Source: Pseudomonadota bacterium (GTDB lineage: Bacteria > Pseudomonadota > Gammaproteobacteria > Burkholderiales > Rhodocyclaceae). Taken from it: a stretch of DNA of 64,000 nucleotides. The DNA is taken from assembly GCA_018241665.1 (NCBI GenBank), contig JAFEDK010000008.1, positions 455,050-519,049 on the forward strand, read 5' to 3'. A program made the translations under genes and the position numbers. Shown here piece by piece: positions 40,123 through 50,173 of the stretch (within the stretch, counting starts at the first letter, position 1; the number at the start of each line of letters is the position of its first letter). The notes beneath the pieces were generated by a model. The model made no database searches, was not told the origin of the DNA, and was given only the letters and a program-made list of their open reading frames with translations.

Positions 40123-41286
40123 ATGACAATGATGCCCTTCCACACCATCAAGAAACTGATCGCATGTATTGGCGCCGGCCTGATGCTCACGGCCAGCGCT
40201 CCTGGATACGCAGCCGAAACCGGGGTAGGAGACGCCACCATCACGCTGGGTATGTCGGCCCCGTTCAGTGGCCCCAACGGCGCCTACGGCAAAGAGATGA
40301 AGGAAGGCGCTCTCGCCTACTTCGCGCAATTGAATGCCAGCGGCGGCATCAACGGCCGGAAGGTGGAGCTGGTTGCTCTCGACGATGGTTACGAAACCGA
40401 GAAGACGGTCGCCAACACCCGCAAGCTGATCAACGAGCAGAAGGTTTTCGCGCTGATGGCCTTTTACGGCTCGTCACCGACAACCGAGGCGATGAAAGTC
40501 TTCAGTGAGGCAAAGGTTCCGCTGATCGGCACCATCAGTGGCGCGGGCAGCCTGCGCAGCCCTGTCAATCGCTACATGTTCCACCTGCGTGCCAGCTATG
40601 CCGACGAGACGGAAGCCATCGTCAACCACCTCGTCGGCCTGGGCATCACCAGCATCGCGGTGTTCTACCAGAACGACGGTTTCGGAAAATCAGGGCTGGA
40701 CGGCGTGACCGCCACCCTCGCCCATCACAAGCTCAAGCCGGTTGCCGTCGGCTCAATCGAACGCAACTCTCTGGAAGTCGCCCCCGCCGTCGCCCAGATC
40801 GCCAAGGCCAGTCCGCAGGCGGTCATCATGGCGACCCTATACAAACCTAGCGCAGAATTCATTCGACAGATGCGCAAGGCCGGACAGATGCCTCAGTTCT
40901 CGACCCTGTCTCCCATCGGGGCAGATCTGCTGGTCGGAGAGTTGGGCGCGAAGGAGGCGCACGGCATCGGCATCTCCCAGGTCATGCCCTACCCCTGGAA
41001 TGACACCCTGCCGGTCGTGAAGGAATACCAGAAGGCCCTGCAGGCCTCGGCGAAGCACAGCAATTTCAGCTATTACGGCATCGAAGGCTACATCAACGCC
41101 AAGCTGGTCAGCGAAGCCCTCAAGAGGGCTGGCAAGGATCCCAGCCGGGAAAAACTGGTCTCGATACTCGAGGGCGGCAGTATCGATGTCGGCGGCTATC
41201 GGGTGAGCTACACACCGTCCAATCACAATGGATCGCGCTTTGTCGACCTGACTGTACTGGGCCGCGACGGTCGCGTCCTGCACTGA
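40123..41286 (+). CDS. ABC-type solute-binding protein (branched-chain amino acid / amide type)
   Basis: A 387-residue periplasmic receptor of the Leu/Ile/Val-binding (type 1) fold. A signal peptide ends near residue 30 (PGYAAE), followed by ITLGMSAPFSGPNGAYGKEM and GINGRKVELVALDDGYE, typical of LivJ-like and amide-binding proteins. No permease or ATPase gene is adjacent, and terminators flank it on both sides, so it is monocistronic. It may serve a transporter encoded elsewhere or act as a sensor; the ligand cannot be read from sequence. TATACT at 40084-40089 is a likely -10 element. There is no good ribosome-binding site, so the exact start among three nearby ATG codons is uncertain. Confidence 0.9.
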   Translation: MTMMPFHTIKKLIACIGAGLMLTASAPGYAAETGVGDATITLGMSAPFSGPNGAYGKEMKEGALAYFAQLNASGGINGRKVELVALDDGYETEKTVANTRKLINEQKVFALMAFYGSSPTTEAMKVFSEAKVPLIGTISGAGSLRSPVNRYMFHLRASYADETEAIVNHLVGLGITSIAVFYQNDGFGKSGLDGVTATLAHHKLKPVAVGSIERNSLEVAPAVAQIAKASPQAVIMATLYKPSAEFIRQMRKAGQMPQFSTLSPIGADLLVGELGAKEAHGIGISQVMPYPWNDTLPVVKEYQKALQASAKHSNFSYYGIEGYINAKLVSEALKRAGKDPSREKLVSILEGGSIDVGGYRVSYTPSNHNGSRFVDLTVLGRDGRVLH

Positions 41287-41321
41287 ACGACCACACGGCA
41301 CGCATCGTCCGCCCCACAGCA

Positions 41322-41358
41322 AAAAGCCTCGCAAACCACTAGGGTCGGCGAGGCTTTT
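41322..41358. terminator. Bidirectional terminator between the solute-binding protein gene and cysS
   Basis: An 11-bp perfect inverted repeat (AAAAGCCTCGC / GCGAGGCTTTT) with a 15-base loop has A and T runs on both flanks. It lies between two convergent genes and can serve both strands. Confidence 0.85.
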
Positions 41359-41385
41359 CGGTTTGATGCCAGCGGTGTAAGGCGA

Positions 41386-42768
41386 TCAGGCGCGCCGCCA
41401 GATTGTTCCCTGCGGCGTGTCCTCAAGCACAATGCCGGCGACGAGCAATTCGGCACGAATCCGGTCGGCCTCGGCAAAATCTTTCGCTTTTTTGGCTGCG
41501 ATACGCGCAGCAATCTTTGCATCGATCTCCGCCGCGCCACCATCCTCGCCGTCACCACCGCCTTGCAGGAAGGTAGTGGGGTCCTGCGCCAGCAGCCCCA
41601 GTACGCCCGCCAGCGCCTTGAGCTCAGCCGCCACCTCCGCCGACTGGGACCGGTTCACCTCATTGGCCAGATCGAAGAGTACCGACAGGGCCTCGGCCGT
41701 GTTGAAGTCATCGTCCAACGCCAACTTGAAACGCGCGGCAGCGGGCGAGGACCAGTCGAGCCCGACACCAACCGCCGGCGGTACGTTGCGCAAGGCCGTG
41801 TACAGGCGCGACAGTGCGTTGCGGGCATCTACCAGATGGGCATCGGAATAATTGAGCGGACTGCGGTAGTGGGCCCGCAGGATGAAAAAGCGCACAACCT
41901 CTGGCGCATAGTCTTTCAGCACGTCACGAATGGTGAAGAAGTTGCCGAGGCTCTTCGACATCTTCTCGTCGTCCACACGGACAAAGCCGTTGTGCATCCA
42001 GTAATTGACGAAGGAGCATTGGTGCGCACCTTCACTCTGCGCAATCTCGTTCTCGTGATGGGGAAACTGCAGGTCTGCACCACCGCCATGGATGTCGAAG
42101 TGCTCGCCCAGCAGTTCGGAACTCATTGCCGAGCACTCGATATGCCAGCCCGGGCGTCCGACACCCCACGGGGATTCCCACTTTACCTCGTCGGGCTCCT
42201 CCGCACGGGCATGCTTCCACAGCACAAAATCGAGGGGATCATGCTTGCCGCCAGCAACCTCGACACGCTCGCCCGCGCGCAGTTCGTCAAGAGACTTGCC
42301 TGACAACTTGCCGTAGCCATCGAACTTGCGCACGGAATAGCACACATCCGAATTGTCTGCCTGGTAGGCCAGGCCATGCCGCTCCAGATCCCCGATAAGG
42401 CGCAGCATTGACGGCACGAACTCCGTGGCTCGCGGCTCGTGATCCGGTCGCAGCACACCCAGCGCATCGGCATCCTCGTGCATCGCCGCGATGAAGCGGT
42501 CCGTCAGCGTACGGATGCTTTCGCCGTTTTCCTGCGCGCGCTTGATGATCTTGTCGTCGATATCAGTGATGTTCCGCACATACGTAACGGTGTAACCGCT
42601 CGAACGGAGCCATCGCGCCACCATGTCGAAAACTACCATCACGCGCGCATGTCCCAGATGACAGAAGTCATAAACCGTCATTCCGCAAACATACATGCGG
42701 ACCTTGCCAGCTTCGATGGGAGAGAACTGCTCCTTCTTGCGCGTCAGGGAGTTATGAATTTTCAACAT
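41386..42768 (-). CDS. cysS: Cysteinyl-tRNA synthetase
   Basis: Charges tRNA-Cys. The 460-residue class I synthetase has the zinc ligand and HIGH-type motif in [15 protein letters not shown] near residue 28, the second zinc region WHIECSAMS, and the KMSKS loop in [11 protein letters not shown] near residue 270. The ATG at 42768 ([12 protein letters not shown]) is chosen from homologs; the open frame runs to 42942 but that part is not conserved, and no classical ribosome-binding site is seen. It is divergent from the TPR gene. Confidence 0.96.
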   Translation of the reverse strand: MLKIHNSLTRKKEQFSPIEAGKVRMYVCGMTVYDFCHLGHARVMVVFDMVARWLRSSGYTVTYVRNITDIDDKIIKRAQENGESIRTLTDRFIAAMHEDADALGVLRPDHEPRATEFVPSMLRLIGDLERHGLAYQADNSDVCYSVRKFDGYGKLSGKSLDELRAGERVEVAGGKHDPLDFVLWKHARAEEPDEVKWESPWGVGRPGWHIECSAMSSELLGEHFDIHGGGADLQFPHHENEIAQSEGAHQCSFVNYWMHNGFVRVDDEKMSKSLGNFFTIRDVLKDYAPEVVRFFILRAHYRSPLNYSDAHLVDARNALSRLYTALRNVPPAVGVGLDWSSPAAARFKLALDDDFNTAEALSVLFDLANEVNRSQSAEVAAELKALAGVLGLLAQDPTTFLQGGGDGEDGGAAEIDAKIAARIAAKKAKDFAEADRIRAELLVAGIVLEDTPQGTIWRRA

Positions 42769-42981
42769 GAGGAAAACCGCTAGGCAGAAAACCGATTGGA
42801 AATGATGAGCGGCGGCGGCCCGCCAACAGCAGGCGGATGCACACCGCGAATGGGACGGTTCCAGAGACACCGAGGTGTGCTCATGGTAGGCAACTACGCT
42901 TCTTGCTAAAATGAAAAGCTTGTAGCCGAACCACCCCGACACAAAGCCTGCGTGCCTTGCGCATGGGCCTGATCATAACAC

Positions 42982-44055
42982 ATGTCAAAACGAGCCCTGG
43001 CCGCCGCCCTGTTCCTCCAATCCCTGCTGTTATGCATCCCGGCCCGCGCGGAATCGGCACAAGATCTGCAGCTACTCCTCAAGCAAGGCCAGTTCTCACG
43101 AGTCGTGGAGCGTGCCGATGCGGCTCTCTCGGCCAAGCCGCGCGATGCCCAGTTGCGCTTCCTCAAGGGCGTCGCGCTGGTGGAACTCAACCGTAATGCC
43201 GAAGCCATTACGATTTTCCAGAAGCTGGCTGAGGACTATCCCGACCTGCCCGAGCCCTACAACAATCTCGCCGTACTTTACGCGCAGCAGAAGCAGTACG
43301 AGAAGGCGCGCGTCGCCCTGGAAACCGCCATCCGGACTCACCCCAGTTATGCCACGGCCCACGAGAACCTGGGCGACATCTACGCACGACTGGCCAGCCA
43401 GGCTTACGACAAGGCACTGTCCCTGGACTCATCCAACGCCGCAGCCCAGAACAAGCTGTCGATGATCCGGGAGATCATGAGCCTGCCAAGGGCCAGCCAG
43501 CCCGCTCCTGCAGCCATCGCCACGGTACCGCCCCCCGCTCGCCCGACGCCGCCGCCTTCTGCCGCACCGGTCGCCAAGGCGGCTCCCGCTTCAATTCCGG
43601 CTACGCCAGCCCCTGCCCCGGTTGTCGCAGCGCCAGCAACGGCACCAACAGCCAGGGAAAACACCAAAACAGAGCCCAAGCATGCCTCGGAAACGGGTGA
43701 CGACGCAGCACGTTCGGCGGCAGCTGTCACCAAGACCGTACAAAACTGGGCGGCAGCCTGGTCCCGGAAAGACGTGAAAGGCTATCTCGCCTGTTACTCC
43801 CGCGATTTCACTCCCCCAAAGGGCCAGAACCGCAAGGCCTGGGAGGATGAACGCAATCAGCGCCTGTCCAAGCCTGGCGAAATCGAGGTCAGGATCGAAG
43901 ACCTCAAGGTCGTCGGCATCGACAGCAGCCGGGCCACGGTCAAGCTACGCCAGAACTATCGGTCCGCCAACCTATCCTCCTCGTCCGGCAAGACCCTCAT
44001 ACTGGTCTGGCAGGACGGGAGATGGCTGATCCAGCAGGAGCGGGTTGGCAACTGA
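42982..44055 (+). CDS. Exported TPR protein with C-terminal NTF2-like (Cds6-type) domain
   Basis: A 357-residue protein with a signal peptide (cut near ARA/ES at residue 23), about three tetratricopeptide repeats (residues 25-155; for example EPYNNLAVLYAQQKQYEKAR), a Pro/Ala linker (170-225) and a C-terminal domain (about 248-357) containing WAAAWSRKDVKGYLACYSRDF and LRQNYRS. The same C-terminal domain recurs in the next gene, with which it overlaps by TGATG. It probably works in the periplasm with that L,D-transpeptidase. TAAAAT at 42907-42912, preceded by TGC, is a likely extended -10 element. The function is inferred, not known. Confidence 0.85.
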   Translation: MSKRALAAALFLQSLLLCIPARAESAQDLQLLLKQGQFSRVVERADAALSAKPRDAQLRFLKGVALVELNRNAEAITIFQKLAEDYPDLPEPYNNLAVLYAQQKQYEKARVALETAIRTHPSYATAHENLGDIYARLASQAYDKALSLDSSNAAAQNKLSMIREIMSLPRASQPAPAAIATVPPPARPTPPPSAAPVAKAAPASIPATPAPAPVVAAPATAPTARENTKTEPKHASETGDDAARSAAAVTKTVQNWAAAWSRKDVKGYLACYSRDFTPPKGQNRKAWEDERNQRLSKPGEIEVRIEDLKVVGIDSSRATVKLRQNYRSANLSSSSGKTLILVWQDGRWLIQQERVGN

Positions 44056-45254
44056 TGCGCCGGGTTCACGCCGTATTGCGGGCGGGGCTTGCACTGACGC
44101 TGGCCCTCCCACTGCTCGCCAAGGGGGTGCCGGTCAGTCCGGCTACGCCTGCGCTGGGCGGCCCTGATGCGGCTCTCGGTGCGATCATCCAGGCACTCTC
44201 GCACGGCAGGCTGGATGAGGCTCTGGCCAAGACCGACACGCTCATTGCCCAGTACCCCAACTTCCGGCTTGCCCACCTGATCCGTGGCGACCTTCTGCTT
44301 GCCCGCGGGCGCCCGCTAGATCACTTTGGCAGCGGCAGTAACGCGCCAGAGGAAAAAGTCGACGATTTGAGGGACGAAGCAGTCGTCCGGCTGAAGGCTT
44401 ATCGCAACCGCCCGCCCAGCAACTACGTCCCGCGCTACCTGCTCCAGATGGCCCCCGAGCAAAAGCACGCGATCGTTGTGGACACCCTGCGCTCGCGCCT
44501 TTACGTTTACCAGAACGACAACGGCCAGCCCCGCTTCGTCAGCGACTACTACATCACGCACGGCAAGCTCGGCACGGAAAAGGGACGCGAAGGGGACAAG
44601 CGCACGCCGATCGGCGTCTATCACGTCACGGCCAGCTTGCCGCCCCAGAGGCTCACCGATTTCTACGGAAATGGAGCCTTCCCCATCAGTTACCCGAACG
44701 AGTGGGACAAGCTGCAGGGAAAGGATGGGCACGGCATCTGGCTGCATGGCACCCCCAGCGACACCTACTCCCGGCCGCCCCGGGCTTCGGATGGCTGCGT
44801 CGTACTGACAAACCCCGACCTCGCCAGCCTCGCGGGCTTCCTGCAGGTTGGCGTGACGCCGGTTATCATCAGCAGCACAGTCGAATGGCTCAATATCGAT
44901 GACTGGCGTGCCGAGCGTACCGTCTTGCTGCGCCAAGTGGAGGCTTGGCGCAAGGACTGGGAAAGTCGCCACGTGGATCGATACCTTGCCCATTACTCCC
45001 GGCAATTCCGCAACAACGACGGTGGCTACGACCAATGGGCCGAGCAGAAACGCATGGTGGCTGCGGGCAAGACCTGGATCAAGGTCGAACTGGGCAGACT
45101 GAGCGTCTTCCGCAGTCCAGGCAGGCAAGACATGGTCGTAGTCACCTTCGAGCAGGACTACCGCAGCAACAATCTTTCCAACGTGCTCCGAAAGCGGCAA
45201 TACTGGCTGAAGGAACGGGGCCGCTGGAAGATCGTCTACGAAGGCTTCGCCTGA
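44055..45254 (+). CDS. L,D-transpeptidase (YkuD domain) with C-terminal NTF2-like domain
   Basis: A 399-residue exported enzyme expected to form or hydrolyse 3-3 cross-links, or attach protein, in peptidoglycan. It has an N-terminal signal or anchor helix (about 5-24), a helical TPR-like region (35-115), the YkuD domain (about 137-275) with catalytic His231 in IWLHGTP and nucleophile Cys248 in SDGCVVL, and a C-terminal NTF2-like domain (about 293-399) with [18 protein letters not shown] and [11 protein letters not shown]. The ATG at 44055 overlaps the stop of the TPR gene (TGATG). Homologs of this shape are called L,D-transpeptidase/Cds6-type. Confidence 0.88.
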   Translation: MRRVHAVLRAGLALTLALPLLAKGVPVSPATPALGGPDAALGAIIQALSHGRLDEALAKTDTLIAQYPNFRLAHLIRGDLLLARGRPLDHFGSGSNAPEEKVDDLRDEAVVRLKAYRNRPPSNYVPRYLLQMAPEQKHAIVVDTLRSRLYVYQNDNGQPRFVSDYYITHGKLGTEKGREGDKRTPIGVYHVTASLPPQRLTDFYGNGAFPISYPNEWDKLQGKDGHGIWLHGTPSDTYSRPPRASDGCVVLTNPDLASLAGFLQVGVTPVIISSTVEWLNIDDWRAERTVLLRQVEAWRKDWESRHVDRYLAHYSRQFRNNDGGYDQWAEQKRMVAAGKTWIKVELGRLSVFRSPGRQDMVVVTFEQDYRSNNLSNVLRKRQYWLKERGRWKIVYEGFA

Positions 45255-45285
45255 TCCACACCATCACCGCACCCAAGGACATTAC

Positions 45286-45855
45286 ATGAAGAAAGCCCTT
45301 CTGGCCCTCGCGCTCGCCGGTCAAAGCCTCCTGGCCCTGGCCGCCAATCCCCAGGTCGAGATGAAGACCAGCGAAGGCACCATCGTGCTCGAGCTCTATC
45401 CCGAAAAAGCCCCCAAATCGGTAGCGAATTTTCTCGAGTACGTGAAGAGCGGCTTCTACGACGGCCTCATCTTCCATCGTGTCATCGACGGGTTCATGAT
45501 CCAGGGCGGCGGCATGAATGCCCGCATGGAAGAAAAACAGACCCGCGCACCGATCGCCAATGAAGCCCGCAACGGACTCAAGAACGACACCGGCACGATC
45601 GCCATGGCCCGCACCCAGGACCCCAATTCCGCCACCGCCCAGTTCTTCATCAATCTCGAAGACAACCGCCCGCTGAACTACCCGTCGCCCGATGGTGCAG
45701 GCTACGCGGTCTTCGGCAAGGTCACCGGCGGTATGGACGTCGTCCGCAAGATCGGTAAAGTGCCCACCACCAACCGCGGTTTCCATCGGGACGTTCCCGC
45801 TTCCCCCGTCACAATCCAGTCGGTCCGCCAACTTCCTGAGCAGGCCGGCAAATAA
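45286..45855 (+). CDS. ppiA: Periplasmic cyclophilin-type peptidyl-prolyl isomerase
   Basis: Catalyses cis-trans isomerisation of proline bonds in exported proteins. The 189-residue protein begins with a signal peptide ([19 protein letters not shown], cut near residue 20) followed by a complete cyclophilin domain containing [14 protein letters not shown] and [16 protein letters not shown] precedes the ATG. It is immediately upstream of a cytosolic paralogue, so the pair looks like a tandem duplication with different targeting. It starts 31 bases after the L,D-transpeptidase gene and may share its transcript. Confidence 0.92.
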   Translation: MKKALLALALAGQSLLALAANPQVEMKTSEGTIVLELYPEKAPKSVANFLEYVKSGFYDGLIFHRVIDGFMIQGGGMNARMEEKQTRAPIANEARNGLKNDTGTIAMARTQDPNSATAQFFINLEDNRPLNYPSPDGAGYAVFGKVTGGMDVVRKIGKVPTTNRGFHRDVPASPVTIQSVRQLPEQAGK

Positions 45856-45883
45856 GCCTCACACCAACCAACAGGAGTACTCT

Positions 45884-46378
45884 ATGGCTGTCAAACTCAG
45901 CACCAACCACGGCGACATCGTTCTCGAACTCGACGCCGAAAAGGCCCCCGAAACCGTCAAGAACTTCCTCGCCTACGTGGAAGCCGGTCACTACGACAAC
46001 ACGATCTTCCATCGCGTGATCAACGGTTTCATGATCCAGGGCGGCGGTTTCGAGCCGGGCATGAAGCAGAAGGCCACCCAGGCTCCGATCAAGAACGAAG
46101 CCGACAACGGCCTCAAGAACGACATCGGCACCATCGCCATGGCCCGTACGCAGGATCCGCACTCCGCCACGGCGCAGTTCTTCATCAACGTGGGCAACAA
46201 CGACTTCCTCAACTACCGCTCCCCTGACATCCAGGGCTGGGGCTACTGTGTCTTCGGCCGCGTGACCGAAGGCCTGGACGTCGTCGAGAAGATCAAGGGC
46301 GTGAAGACCGGCTCCGCCGGCTTCCACCAGGATGTGCCGAAGGAAGACGTGGTCATCACCCGCGCCGAAGTCATCTAA
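45884..46378 (+). CDS. ppiB: Cytosolic cyclophilin-type peptidyl-prolyl isomerase
   Basis: The 164-residue protein is a single cyclophilin domain without signal peptide, with [19 protein letters not shown], the active-site stretch around [18 protein letters not shown], and the C-terminal [12 protein letters not shown]. The ATG at 45884 has CAGGAG upstream; the longer open frame starts inside the previous gene and was rejected. It lies 28 bases after the exported paralogue and 22 before lpxH, a ppiB-lpxH order common in proteobacteria. Confidence 0.95.
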   Translation: MAVKLSTNHGDIVLELDAEKAPETVKNFLAYVEAGHYDNTIFHRVINGFMIQGGGFEPGMKQKATQAPIKNEADNGLKNDIGTIAMARTQDPHSATAQFFINVGNNDFLNYRSPDIQGWGYCVFGRVTEGLDVVEKIKGVKTGSAGFHQDVPKEDVVITRAEVI

Positions 46379-46400
46379 AGACTAGGGGGCGACCGGCACC

Positions 46401-47138
46401 ATGCAAATCCATTTCATTTCCGATCTGCACCTGAGCGCCGATCGCCCCGAGCTGACCGCCCTGTTTGAACGCTATCTGGCCGGCGTGGCCCGGGAGGCCG
46501 GCAGCCTGTACATCCTTGGTGACTTGTTCGAATACTGGGCTGGCGACGACGACCTCGACGACCCGCTCAATCGCGAAGTGGCTGAAAAGCTCGCCGGCTT
46601 TTCCCACTACGGCTGCAAGGTTTACTTCATGGCGGGTAATCGCGACTTCCTGCTTGGGCGCGAATTCGCAGCGCGCGCGGGCCTGACGATCCTGCCGGAA
46701 CCGACGCTGATCCAGCTGGGCGAGCAACACACCCTGCTGTGCCACGGCGACAGCCTGTGCACCGACGATCTCGCTTATCAGGCTTTCCGCAGCCAGGTGC
46801 GCAACCCAGCCTGGCAGACCCAATTCCTGGCGCAGCCCCTGGCCGTCCGCAAGCAGATCATCGCCGGCGCACGAATGAAGAGCGAAACCGCAAAGTCCGA
46901 GAAGGACGCAGCCATCATGGACGTCAATGGCAACGCGGTTGCGGCGCTACTGCGCGAGCATCGCTTTCCACTGCTGATTCATGGCCACACCCATCGCCCG
47001 GCGGTCCACAAGATCGACGTGGACGGGCACGACTGCGAGCGTTGGGTACTCACCGACTGGCGACTCGAGGCCGGACAGGCCTCCGGAGAAGTACTGGTGT
47101 GGGCCGACGGAAAGCTCTCCCGCCAGCCGCTGAACTGA
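46401..47138 (+). CDS. lpxH: UDP-2,3-diacylglucosamine diphosphatase
   Basis: Cleaves UDP-2,3-diacylglucosamine to lipid X in lipid A synthesis. The 245-residue metallophosphoesterase shows the metal ligands in ISDLHLSADRPE, GDLFEYWAGDDD, GNRDFLLG, LCHGDSLCTDD and IHGHTHRPAVH. Full length. It is the last gene of the plus-strand run and is convergent with purF. Confidence 0.95.
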   Translation: MQIHFISDLHLSADRPELTALFERYLAGVAREAGSLYILGDLFEYWAGDDDLDDPLNREVAEKLAGFSHYGCKVYFMAGNRDFLLGREFAARAGLTILPEPTLIQLGEQHTLLCHGDSLCTDDLAYQAFRSQVRNPAWQTQFLAQPLAVRKQIIAGARMKSETAKSEKDAAIMDVNGNAVAALLREHRFPLLIHGHTHRPAVHKIDVDGHDCERWVLTDWRLEAGQASGEVLVWADGKLSRQPLN

Positions 47139-47232
47139 CAGATCCACAGCTGCGCGCTCAGCTTGGCGCCAGCTGCCGCAGACGACGAAACTCGACCCGA
47201 GTTACAGCCCTCCGGCTTGTTTGTTGAACTGC

Positions 47233-47273
47233 CTGCACTCGACGCCGGCGTGCGCCGCAGATATCGAGTGCAG
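47233..47273. repeat. Inverted repeat between lpxH and purF
   Basis: Perfect 10-base arms CTGCACTCGA (47233-47242) and TCGAGTGCAG (47264-47273) enclose 21 bases that contain a second small hairpin (GGCG TGC GCC). No T-run follows on either strand, so it is not a classical intrinsic terminator, yet it lies where transcripts of convergent lpxH and purF should end. The rest of the 153-base gap shows nothing recognisable. Confidence 0.5.
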
Positions 47274-47291
47274 GTCATTCATTGGACGCCC

Positions 47292-48821
47292 TCAACCTTC
47301 ACCGCGGGAAATCAGGTTAAGGTCCATCTGACCACCACCTTCTTCACCCGCCGGCTTGCTCGCCGCATCGCTACGCTGGTTTTCGACACCGCTCAGGTAT
47401 TCCTGGGTCACGTCGCCAGTGACGTAAGTACCGTCAAAACAGGACGTCTCGAAGACCGAGATCGACGGATTCAGCGCTTTCACTGCCGACTTGAGATCCT
47501 CCAGATCCTGGTAGATCAGCGCATCGGCACCAATCTCGGCACAGATCTCCTCTTCGGTGCGATCACTGGCGATCAACTCAGCCTTGGTCGGCATGTCGAT
47601 ACCATAAACGTTCGCATAACGCACCGGGGGCGCGGCGGAAGCCATGTACACCCTGGTCGCACCGGCATCCCGGGCCATCTGCACGATCTCGCGGCTGGTG
47701 GTGCCGCGTACGATGGAGTCGTCCACCAGCAACACGGCCTTGCCCTTGAACTCCTGATGAATGGTGTTGAGCTTCTGGCGCACCGACTTCTTGCGGATTG
47801 CCTGCCCCGGCATGATGAAGGTACGACCGATGTAGCGGTTCTTCACGAAGCCTTCCCGGTACGGCACGTTAAGCTGGTGGGCCATCTCCATTGCCGACGG
47901 ACGGCTGGAGTCAGGGATCGGGATGACCACGTCGATCTTCAGGTGCGGCAGGGTCTCGCGCAACTTCTTGGCCAGGGAGCTGCCCATGTTGATGCGTGCG
48001 TCGTAAACCGAGATGCCGTCGATCAACGAGTCCGGACGCGCCAGGTACACGAACTCGAACATACAGGGGGCATGCACCGTGTGGGTCGCACACTGGCGGC
48101 TGTGGAAACGCCCTTCGGTGTCGATCAGGATTGCCTCGCCCGGCGCCACGTCGCGCACCAGCTTGAAGCCCATCACATCCAGCGCCACGCTCTCGGAGGC
48201 GATCAGCCATTCAACGCCGTTGGGCGTGTCGTTGCGGCCAATGACCAGCGGACGGATGCCGTAGGGATCGCGGAAGGCCAGCAGGCCAGTTCCGGAGATC
48301 ATCGCAACGGTGGCATAAGCGCCGCGACAACGGCGATGCACCCCAGCCACCGCATCGAAGACGGTCTCCTCATCCAGACGGAAGCTCTTGGCGGCCGCCT
48401 GCAGCTCGTGGGCCAGCACGTTGAGCAGCACTTCCGAGTCGGAATTGGTATTGATGTGCCGCAGATCGGACAGGAACATTTCCCGCTGCAGCTCTTCCGC
48501 GTTGGTCAGGTTGCCGTTGTGGGCCAACATGATACCGAAGGGTGAGTTTACGTAGAAAGGCTGGGCCTCAGCGGCCGCCGAGGCCGAACCGGCCGTCGGG
48601 TATCGAACATGGGCGATACCCATGTTGCCGGGCAGATCCCGCATGTTCCGGGTCCGGAACACGTCGCGCACCAAGCCCGACGCCTTGTGCATGTGAAACC
48701 GCCCGCCTTCCGCAGTGGCGATACCCGCTGCGTCCTGGCCACGGTGCTGAAGCACCTGCAGGCCATCATAAAGGAGCTGATTGACGGGGGTTGTCGCTAC
48801 TACGCCCAGAATGCCACACAT
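47292..48821 (-). CDS. purF: Amidophosphoribosyltransferase
   Basis: First committed enzyme of purine synthesis; makes 5-phosphoribosylamine from PRPP and glutamine. The 509-residue protein starts MCGILGVVA, so the nucleophile Cys2 is exposed after Met removal. It has the glutaminase motif [13 protein letters not shown] and the PRPP loop [18 protein letters not shown] near residue 370. The start at 48821 is set by this motif; the longer open frame runs into cvpA. It lies 10 bases after cvpA, the usual cvpA-purF pair. Confidence 0.97.
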   Translation of the reverse strand: MCGILGVVATTPVNQLLYDGLQVLQHRGQDAAGIATAEGGRFHMHKASGLVRDVFRTRNMRDLPGNMGIAHVRYPTAGSASAAAEAQPFYVNSPFGIMLAHNGNLTNAEELQREMFLSDLRHINTNSDSEVLLNVLAHELQAAAKSFRLDEETVFDAVAGVHRRCRGAYATVAMISGTGLLAFRDPYGIRPLVIGRNDTPNGVEWLIASESVALDVMGFKLVRDVAPGEAILIDTEGRFHSRQCATHTVHAPCMFEFVYLARPDSLIDGISVYDARINMGSSLAKKLRETLPHLKIDVVIPIPDSSRPSAMEMAHQLNVPYREGFVKNRYIGRTFIMPGQAIRKKSVRQKLNTIHQEFKGKAVLLVDDSIVRGTTSREIVQMARDAGATRVYMASAAPPVRYANVYGIDMPTKAELIASDRTEEEICAEIGADALIYQDLEDLKSAVKALNPSISVFETSCFDGTYVTGDVTQEYLSGVENQRSDAASKPAGEEGGGQMDLNLISRGEG

Positions 48822-48831
48822 TTCAAACCAC

Positions 48832-49323
48832 CTATCGGTATCTAAGTCTCTTTGCCAGAAGCTCGGGGAGCCACGGTTTGGAAGCCATTGCGGCAGTTTC
48901 GAGAGGCGCCGAGAAACTCGCCTCCTGCCACCACCTGCTTCCCGCGAAGCCGCCGAGGCCGACGAGCAACGCCACTGCAAACACAATCACACCACCTCGG
49001 ACAGCACCAAAACATGCCCCGAGAAAACGATCCGCAAAGCCCAGCCCCGCCGCCTTCACGAGTTCACCGAGGCCCCAGCGCAGGATCGCCACCAGAATCA
49101 GTACAACTACAAATATCGAGATGAATGCCGCCGGCACCTGCAGCACGGGCTCCTTTACAAGCACTGCCATATAAGGCTGGACACTCGCCGTAAGCGCTTT
49201 GGCCGCCAGGAAGGCCAGCACCCACGCGCACAGTGCAACCAGCTCCGACAGCAGGCCCCGCCAGAAACCCAGCACTGCCGACACGCCCACGACGGCCAGC
49301 AGGAAATAATCAAACCCGTTCAA
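48832..49323 (-). CDS. cvpA: Colicin V production family membrane protein CvpA
   Basis: A 163-residue inner-membrane protein with four predicted helices (about 3-20, 28-45, 64-85, 103-125). The start [23 protein letters not shown] and the segment [19 protein letters not shown] are typical of CvpA. Its role is poorly defined; homologs affect envelope homeostasis and colicin V export. It is sandwiched between dedD and purF with gaps of 10-12 bases, as in many proteobacteria. Confidence 0.92.
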   Translation of the reverse strand: MNGFDYFLLAVVGVSAVLGFWRGLLSELVALCAWVLAFLAAKALTASVQPYMAVLVKEPVLQVPAAFISIFVVVLILVAILRWGLGELVKAAGLGFADRFLGACFGAVRGGVIVFAVALLVGLGGFAGSRWWQEASFSAPLETAAMASKPWLPELLAKRLRYR

Positions 49324-49335
49324 GGAAGTCGCACG

Positions 49336-50160
49336 TCAGGGCTTCGAGGCCACGGACGCCGGCACCCCGAGGATCTTGCTGATCCGCGCTGCCGCCTTGT
49401 CCGCCGCCGCCTTGTTGGGGAAAGGGCCTGCGCGCACGCGGATCTTGTCCCCCAGAGGCTCGACATAAGAAGCGTAGCCTTCCGCCTTCAACTTGGCACG
49501 CAGACTTGTCACGTTCGCCGCCTCACGATAGGCGCCAAGCATCACCACGTGAGCGGCGCCTGCAGCCGCCTCCTTCGGCGGAGTGGCGCCAGTCAACAGC
49601 GCTTTGGCGCGCTCTGCGTCGGCACGAGCCTTGTCGGCCTCTGCCTTCTCCTTTTCGCGCTCCCGTTCCTTCTGCTTGGACTCGGTCTTCGCTTCGAGCT
49701 TCGGCTCAGGCTTTTTCACATCGGGCTTGGCTTCGGGCTTCTTGGGAGGCTCCGGCTTGGGCTCGGGCTTCTTCGCAGGTTCGGGCTTGACCACCTCAGC
49801 CTTCTTCAGCCTGGAAGGCGGCAGCAGCTCCTGACCCGGCTTGAGCAGCGGCGGCGGCAGTTCCGCATCCTCCTTGTGATGCGCCCCGTCGTCCACCTCC
49901 GGCACAACAACCGCATCCTCTGCGACAGTCCCCGCCACCGGTTGCGACGGAGCGGGCGCCTTGCCGGTGATCACCCTTGACGTGAAATTACCGCCTTCCT
50001 GGCTGGGAATGCGGATCTGCACATCAGGCACCGCTTGTCGCGGCTCGTGATCCATTACCATCGGCAGGATGATCACTGCAGCCAGCGCCAGCGCAGCAGA
50101 GCCAACCAGGCGACGACGCGCGCGCTTCTTCAGGTCGATCTGGGAATCGTTATCGGCCAT
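49336..50160 (-). CDS. dedD: SPOR-domain cell-division protein (DedD-like)
   Basis: Inner-membrane protein whose periplasmic SPOR domain binds denuded peptidoglycan at the septum. The 274-residue product has a short basic cytoplasmic N-terminus (KKRARRR), one membrane helix (about 20-36), a long Lys/Glu/Pro/Ala-rich periplasmic linker (about 60-190) and a C-terminal SPOR domain (about 200-274) with VVMLGAYREAANVTSLRAKL and RVRAGPFPNKAAADKAAARI. ATG at 50160 is used; the upstream open frame enters folC. The folC-dedD-cvpA-purF order supports the DedD name. Confidence 0.9.
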   Translation of the reverse strand: MADNDSQIDLKKRARRRLVGSAALALAAVIILPMVMDHEPRQAVPDVQIRIPSQEGGNFTSRVITGKAPAPSQPVAGTVAEDAVVVPEVDDGAHHKEDAELPPPLLKPGQELLPPSRLKKAEVVKPEPAKKPEPKPEPPKKPEAKPDVKKPEPKLEAKTESKQKEREREKEKAEADKARADAERAKALLTGATPPKEAAAGAAHVVMLGAYREAANVTSLRAKLKAEGYASYVEPLGDKIRVRAGPFPNKAAADKAAARISKILGVPASVASKP

Positions 50161-50173
50161 CTTGCAGCAATAC

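Noticed and set aside
42769-42942. 58-residue N-terminal extension of cysS
   Set aside because: Homologous enzymes start at MLKIHNSL; the extension overlaps the promoter region of the divergent TPR gene.
47139-47291. Hidden gene in the lpxH-purF gap
   Set aside because: No frame with a start and ribosome-binding site; only an inverted repeat is visible.
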